DNA from: CAWKCE01 sp032127035 | GTDB taxonomy: Bacteria > Actinomycetota > Actinomycetes > JAHEKZ01 | Assembly (NCBI GenBank): GCA_963848085.1 | Contig: CAWKCE010000004.1 | Coordinates: 124,001 to 188,000 of the forward strand | Length of the DNA stretch: 64,000 bases | Direction: 5' to 3' | Part shown: positions 58,732-64,000 of the stretch, one piece after another | Layout: every line of letters starts with the position of its first letter | Position numbering within the stretch: the stretch's first letter is position 1 | Made by a program: the position numbers and the translations under genes | The notes under the pieces: model-generated | Seen by the model: the letters and a program-made list of their open reading frames with translations, nothing else | What the model was told of the DNA's origin: nothing | Database searches by the model: none

Positions 58732-59912
58732 ACGGCGACCTCTCGGTCGTGCAACCGACCCAGCGTGAGCGCGGTCCGCAGGGTGAGCGCGTCCCGGGGG
58801 TCGGTCGGGCTGCGCCCGGTGACGTCGGTGATCCGCCGTAGCCGGTAGCGGACGGTGTTCGGGTGGACGAAGAGCCGCCGGGCCGCCGCCTCGAGGCTGG
58901 CACTGCCCTCGAGCACCGCCGACACGGTGTCCAGAAGTCCGCCTCCGGCCTCCTGCAGGGGTCGATAGACCTGGTCGACCAGCTCGCGGCGCGCGGTGGC
59001 ATCGCCGTCGAGGACACGTTCCGGCAGCAGGTCGGCGGCGGACACGGGGCGGGGTGCGTCCGGCCAGGCGGTGGCGGCTCGCAGCCCAGCTAACGCCGCG
59101 CTGGCTGATCGCGAGGCCGCCGCCAGGTCGGGTACCGCCGGTCCGGCGACCACCGGTCCGGCGCCGAAGTGGTCAGCCAGGTCCGCCGCGGCGGCCAGGG
59201 GCTCCATGGAACCTCCGAGGACCGCCACCAGCTCGGTGCCGTGGACGCCGGTCACCACATCCAGGTGGGCATGCCGGGCGGCTCGCCGGATGGACTCGAC
59301 CACGGCCTCGGGGTCGTCGTCGGGCGTCGGTCCAGCCACCGCGAACACCTGGCGTGGACTGCCCCAGCCGAGGGCCGTCGCCCGGGAGCGCACGGCGTCG
59401 TCGTACTCGCCGCGGATGAGTGCGTCCGCGACGAGCGCCTCGAGCCGAGCGTCCCAGGCTCCGCGCGACTCCGCTGCCTGGGCGTAGACCTGGGCGGCCG
59501 CGAACGCAACCTCGCGCGCATACACCAGGACGGCTTCCCGCAGCCGGTCCTCGTCGCCGGGCGCCGCCAGCGCCGAGCCCCGCTCCTCGACGACCTCGAT
59601 GGTGACGCGCACCAGCTCCACGGTCTGCTGCAGCGAGACCACCCGCGCGAGCTCTCGAGGAGCCGTGCCGAAGACGTTGGCGGTGAGGCCCCGGGGTGCG
59701 TCGGGATGGCGATACCACGTCACGAAGGCAGCGATTCCTGCCTGGGCCACGAGCGTGATCCAGGAACGCTCGTCGGCCGGCATGGCCCGGAACCAGGTGA
59801 GCGTGGCATCCATGCGGGCCACGGCCGCTGAGGCCAGTGCCCCGCTCTCCCGCTCCAGGATGCGCACGGTCTGGTCGCGGGGGTCCGCAGCCCGACCGCG
59901 TGACGAAGCCAT
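58725..59912 (-). CDS. fasR: PucR/CdaR-type transcriptional regulator, FasR-like
   Basis: The 395-residue regulator has a long N-terminal domain and a C-terminal PucR helix-turn-helix (about residues 335-390, AARRLFVHPNTVRYRLRRI). Its place directly upstream of fabD matches Streptomyces FasR, an activator of fabDHPF. Ligand control by acyl-CoA is known for related regulators and is inferred here. ATG 59910-59912 was chosen; the longer frame to 60038 runs into ppk2. There are 78 bp between its stop and fabD. Confidence 0.87.
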   Translation of the reverse strand: MASSRGRAADPRDQTVRILERESGALASAAVARMDATLTWFRAMPADERSWITLVAQAGIAAFVTWYRHPDAPRGLTANVFGTAPRELARVVSLQQTVELVRVTIEVVEERGSALAAPGDEDRLREAVLVYAREVAFAAAQVYAQAAESRGAWDARLEALVADALIRGEYDDAVRSRATALGWGSPRQVFAVAGPTPDDDPEAVVESIRRAARHAHLDVVTGVHGTELVAVLGGSMEPLAAAADLADHFGAGPVVAGPAVPDLAAASRSASAALAGLRAATAWPDAPRPVSAADLLPERVLDGDATARRELVDQVYRPLQEAGGGLLDTVSAVLEGSASLEAAARRLFVHPNTVRYRLRRITDVTGRSPTDPRDALTLRTALTLGRLHDREVAVL

Positions 59913-59943
59913 GCCAACGAGGGTAGGGCCAGGCGAGATCGAT

Positions 59944-59962
59944 TTTGTGGTTCCCCCACAAG
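59944..59962. promoter_or_regulatory. Putative FasR autoregulatory site upstream of fasR
   Basis: TTTGTGGTTCCCCCACAAG fits TTTGTGG-N5-CYACAAR and matches the fabD-proximal palindrome in both arms and spacing. It lies 31 bp before the fasR start and after the ppk2 stop. Two copies of one palindrome flanking fasR suggest that the regulator acts on its own gene and on fabD. Confidence 0.62.
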
Positions 59963-59997
59963 GTGGCGAGCCGCCCAACGACCGCCGGGGGACAGGC

Positions 59998-60870
59998 TTA
60001 CTTGCCGTCGATGAGGTCCTCGGCGTGGTCCGGGACATAGGTGAAGTGCTCGCGCGACGGCCGCTGGTATCCCCTCGGCTCCGGCCGTTCCGGCAGCGTG
60101 ATCGCCGGGGGGTGCTCCTGCTGGATGGGCAGGGTGTTCATGAGGTGGTGAATCATGTTGATGCGGGCCCGCCGCTTGTCATCGGCCTCCACGACGTACC
60201 AGGGGGCCTCCGGGATGTCGGTGAAGATGAACATCTCGTCCTTGGCGCGGGAGTACTCCTCCCATCGTGTGATGGACTCCATGTCCATCGGGGACAGCTT
60301 CCAGCGTCGCAGCGGGTCGTCCAGCCGGGACCGGAAGCGTCGCTGTTGCTCGGCGTCGCTGACGCTGAACCAGTACTTGAGAAGCAGGATGCCGTCCTCG
60401 ACGAGCATGCGCTCGAAGGTGGGTGTCTGGTGCAGGAAGCGCCGGTACTCCGCATCCGTGCAGAAGCCCATCACCCGCTCCACTCCCGCGCGGTTGTACC
60501 AGCTGCGGTCAAACAGGGTGATCTCTCCGGCGGCGGGCAAGTGGTTGATGTAGCGCTGGAAGTACCACTGGGTGTTCTCTCGCTCCGTTGGAGCCGGCAG
60601 CGCCACGATGCGCGCTACCCGAGGGTTGAGGTACTGGGTGATGCGCTTGATGGCGCCCCCCTTGCCGGCCGCGTCACGTCCCTCGAACAGGATCACCACG
60701 CGCTGGCCGCTGGCCTTCACCCACTCCTGCATGTCGGCCGCCCGGGCCTGAAGGCGGAACAACTCCTTCTCGTAGAGCTTGCGGGGCATGCGTGACTGTG
60801 TGTCCTCGACGTCGAAGTCGTCGCCGTTGGTCCCGTTCGTAGCGATGGAGGACTTGTTCTTGTGTGACAC
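59998..60870 (-). CDS. ppk2: Polyphosphate kinase 2 (class I PPK2-like)
   Basis: The 290-residue kinase uses polyphosphate to phosphorylate nucleotides. Walker A is EGRDAAGKGGAIKR (about residues 63-76), and Walker B with the lid segment is LFDRSWYNRAGVERVMGF. A single P-loop domain fits class I enzymes that phosphorylate ADP or GDP. The start is a GTG at 60868-60870. It lies between aceE and fasR, 42 bp after the aceE stop, with no functional link visible. Confidence 0.93.
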   Translation of the reverse strand: MSHKNKSSIATNGTNGDDFDVEDTQSRMPRKLYEKELFRLQARAADMQEWVKASGQRVVILFEGRDAAGKGGAIKRITQYLNPRVARIVALPAPTERENTQWYFQRYINHLPAAGEITLFDRSWYNRAGVERVMGFCTDAEYRRFLHQTPTFERMLVEDGILLLKYWFSVSDAEQQRRFRSRLDDPLRRWKLSPMDMESITRWEEYSRAKDEMFIFTDIPEAPWYVVEADDKRRARINMIHHLMNTLPIQQEHPPAITLPERPEPRGYQRPSREHFTYVPDHAEDLIDGK

Positions 60871-60912
60871 GCGGTCACTCTACCGCCGGTGGCCGTCGGT
60901 GAAGGCGAAGTG

Positions 60913-63648
<2,736 letters not shown>

Positions 63649-63782
63649 TGACGCTCCTTCTCGGCCGGCTGGGTCCCTCAGGTCACCCTACGCCGGGACG
63701 GTTGGCCCCTTCCGTTCGCGCGGCGGCCACGACAGGCTGGTGCTGACCGAACTTCTGACTTCTTCGCCCGGGAGGCGAGAAC

Positions 63783-63980
63783 ATGAACGCACAGGTCGGC
63801 GACGTGATCGTGATCAAGGCCAACCACGTGGGTGAGCCCGACCGCACAGGGGAGATCCTCGAGGTCCGCGGAGATGACGGCGCACCTCCCTTCTTCGTCC
63901 GATTCGACGACGGTCACGAGACCTTGGTCTTCCCGGGTCCGGATGCCACCGTGCACCACTCCGGTGAGGTGCACCGCTAG
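63783..63980 (+). CDS. DUF1918 domain protein
   Basis: The 65-residue protein is a complete DUF1918 (GDVIVIKANHVGEPDRTGEI and FFVRFDDGHETLVFPGPDA), an actinobacterial small beta-barrel of unknown function. ATG 63783 has GGGAGG upstream. It is divergent from aceE with 134 bp between starts. The remaining 20 bases to the window edge contain nothing identifiable. Confidence 0.88.
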   Translation: MNAQVGDVIVIKANHVGEPDRTGEILEVRGDDGAPPFFVRFDDGHETLVFPGPDATVHHSGEVHR

Positions 63981-64000
63981 CCCGGGAGGCGGCTATCCGG

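Overview
The window is chromosomal DNA of a high-GC Gram-positive bacterium of the phylum Actinomycetota. The strongest marker is the block at the right end: homodimeric pyruvate dehydrogenase E1 (aceE), a PucR/FasR-type regulator, fabD-fabH-acpP-fabF and an AccD-type carboxyltransferase, flanked by DUF1918 and DUF3145 genes. GTG starts, ATGA/GTGA stop-start overlaps and high G+C throughout agree with this. The genus cannot be fixed from the sequence alone.

Layout. 1-1393 (minus): a urease operon leaving the window, with a gamma-beta fusion followed by the start of ureC; a divergent gamma-glutamyltransferase-like Ntn hydrolase follows. 3.0-5.2 kb: a small secreted protein, an SDR and a PH/SHOCT membrane protein. 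5.2-11.0 kb: a quaternary-amine catabolic module with a CaiD-like hydratase, an acyl-CoA dehydrogenase, two hotdog thioesterases, carnitine 3-dehydrogenase, a BKACE (DUF849) cleavage enzyme and a divergent IclR regulator. 11.0-13.2 kb: a small hypothetical gene, tRNA-Met(CAT) and a phytoene-desaturase-like flavoprotein. 13.2-17.9 kb: four tandem paralogous membrane proteins that look like sensor-kinase input modules without kinases. 17.9-24.0 kb: a partner-switching module (phosphatase/kinase fusion plus two STAS proteins) divergent from a BTAD/AAA regulator. 24-40.6 kb: mixed accessory and housekeeping genes, including a TetR/membrane-protein pair around a perfect palindrome, a cupin/GNAT pair, hemolysin III, a secreted metzincin-like protease, an L,D-transpeptidase, a trehalose-synthase-like glycosyltransferase, an amidase, a methyltransferase and DUF3145.

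40.6-53.2 kb (all minus) is a surface-glycan/secretome cassette lying between DUF3145 and accD. It holds a fused GT2-GtrA-P-loop kinase protein, a GT39-like transferase, a membrane phosphoesterase, a membrane GH99-like protein, a DNRLRE protein and a secreted metallophosphatase with three near-identical 0.86-kb repeats. A frameshifted duplicate of the fusion gene's 3' end lies beside it. No transposase, integrase or CRISPR array is visible.

53.4-63.98 kb: the FAS-II/acyl-CoA carboxylase operon under a FasR-like regulator, with two matching 19-bp palindromes (in front of fabD and of fasR), then ppk2, aceE and DUF1918. FabD carries an extra C-terminal biotinyl/lipoyl-like domain that lacks the modifiable lysine.

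Starts were chosen from visible ribosome binding sites and family N-termini. Function calls rest on motif recognition without database searches.
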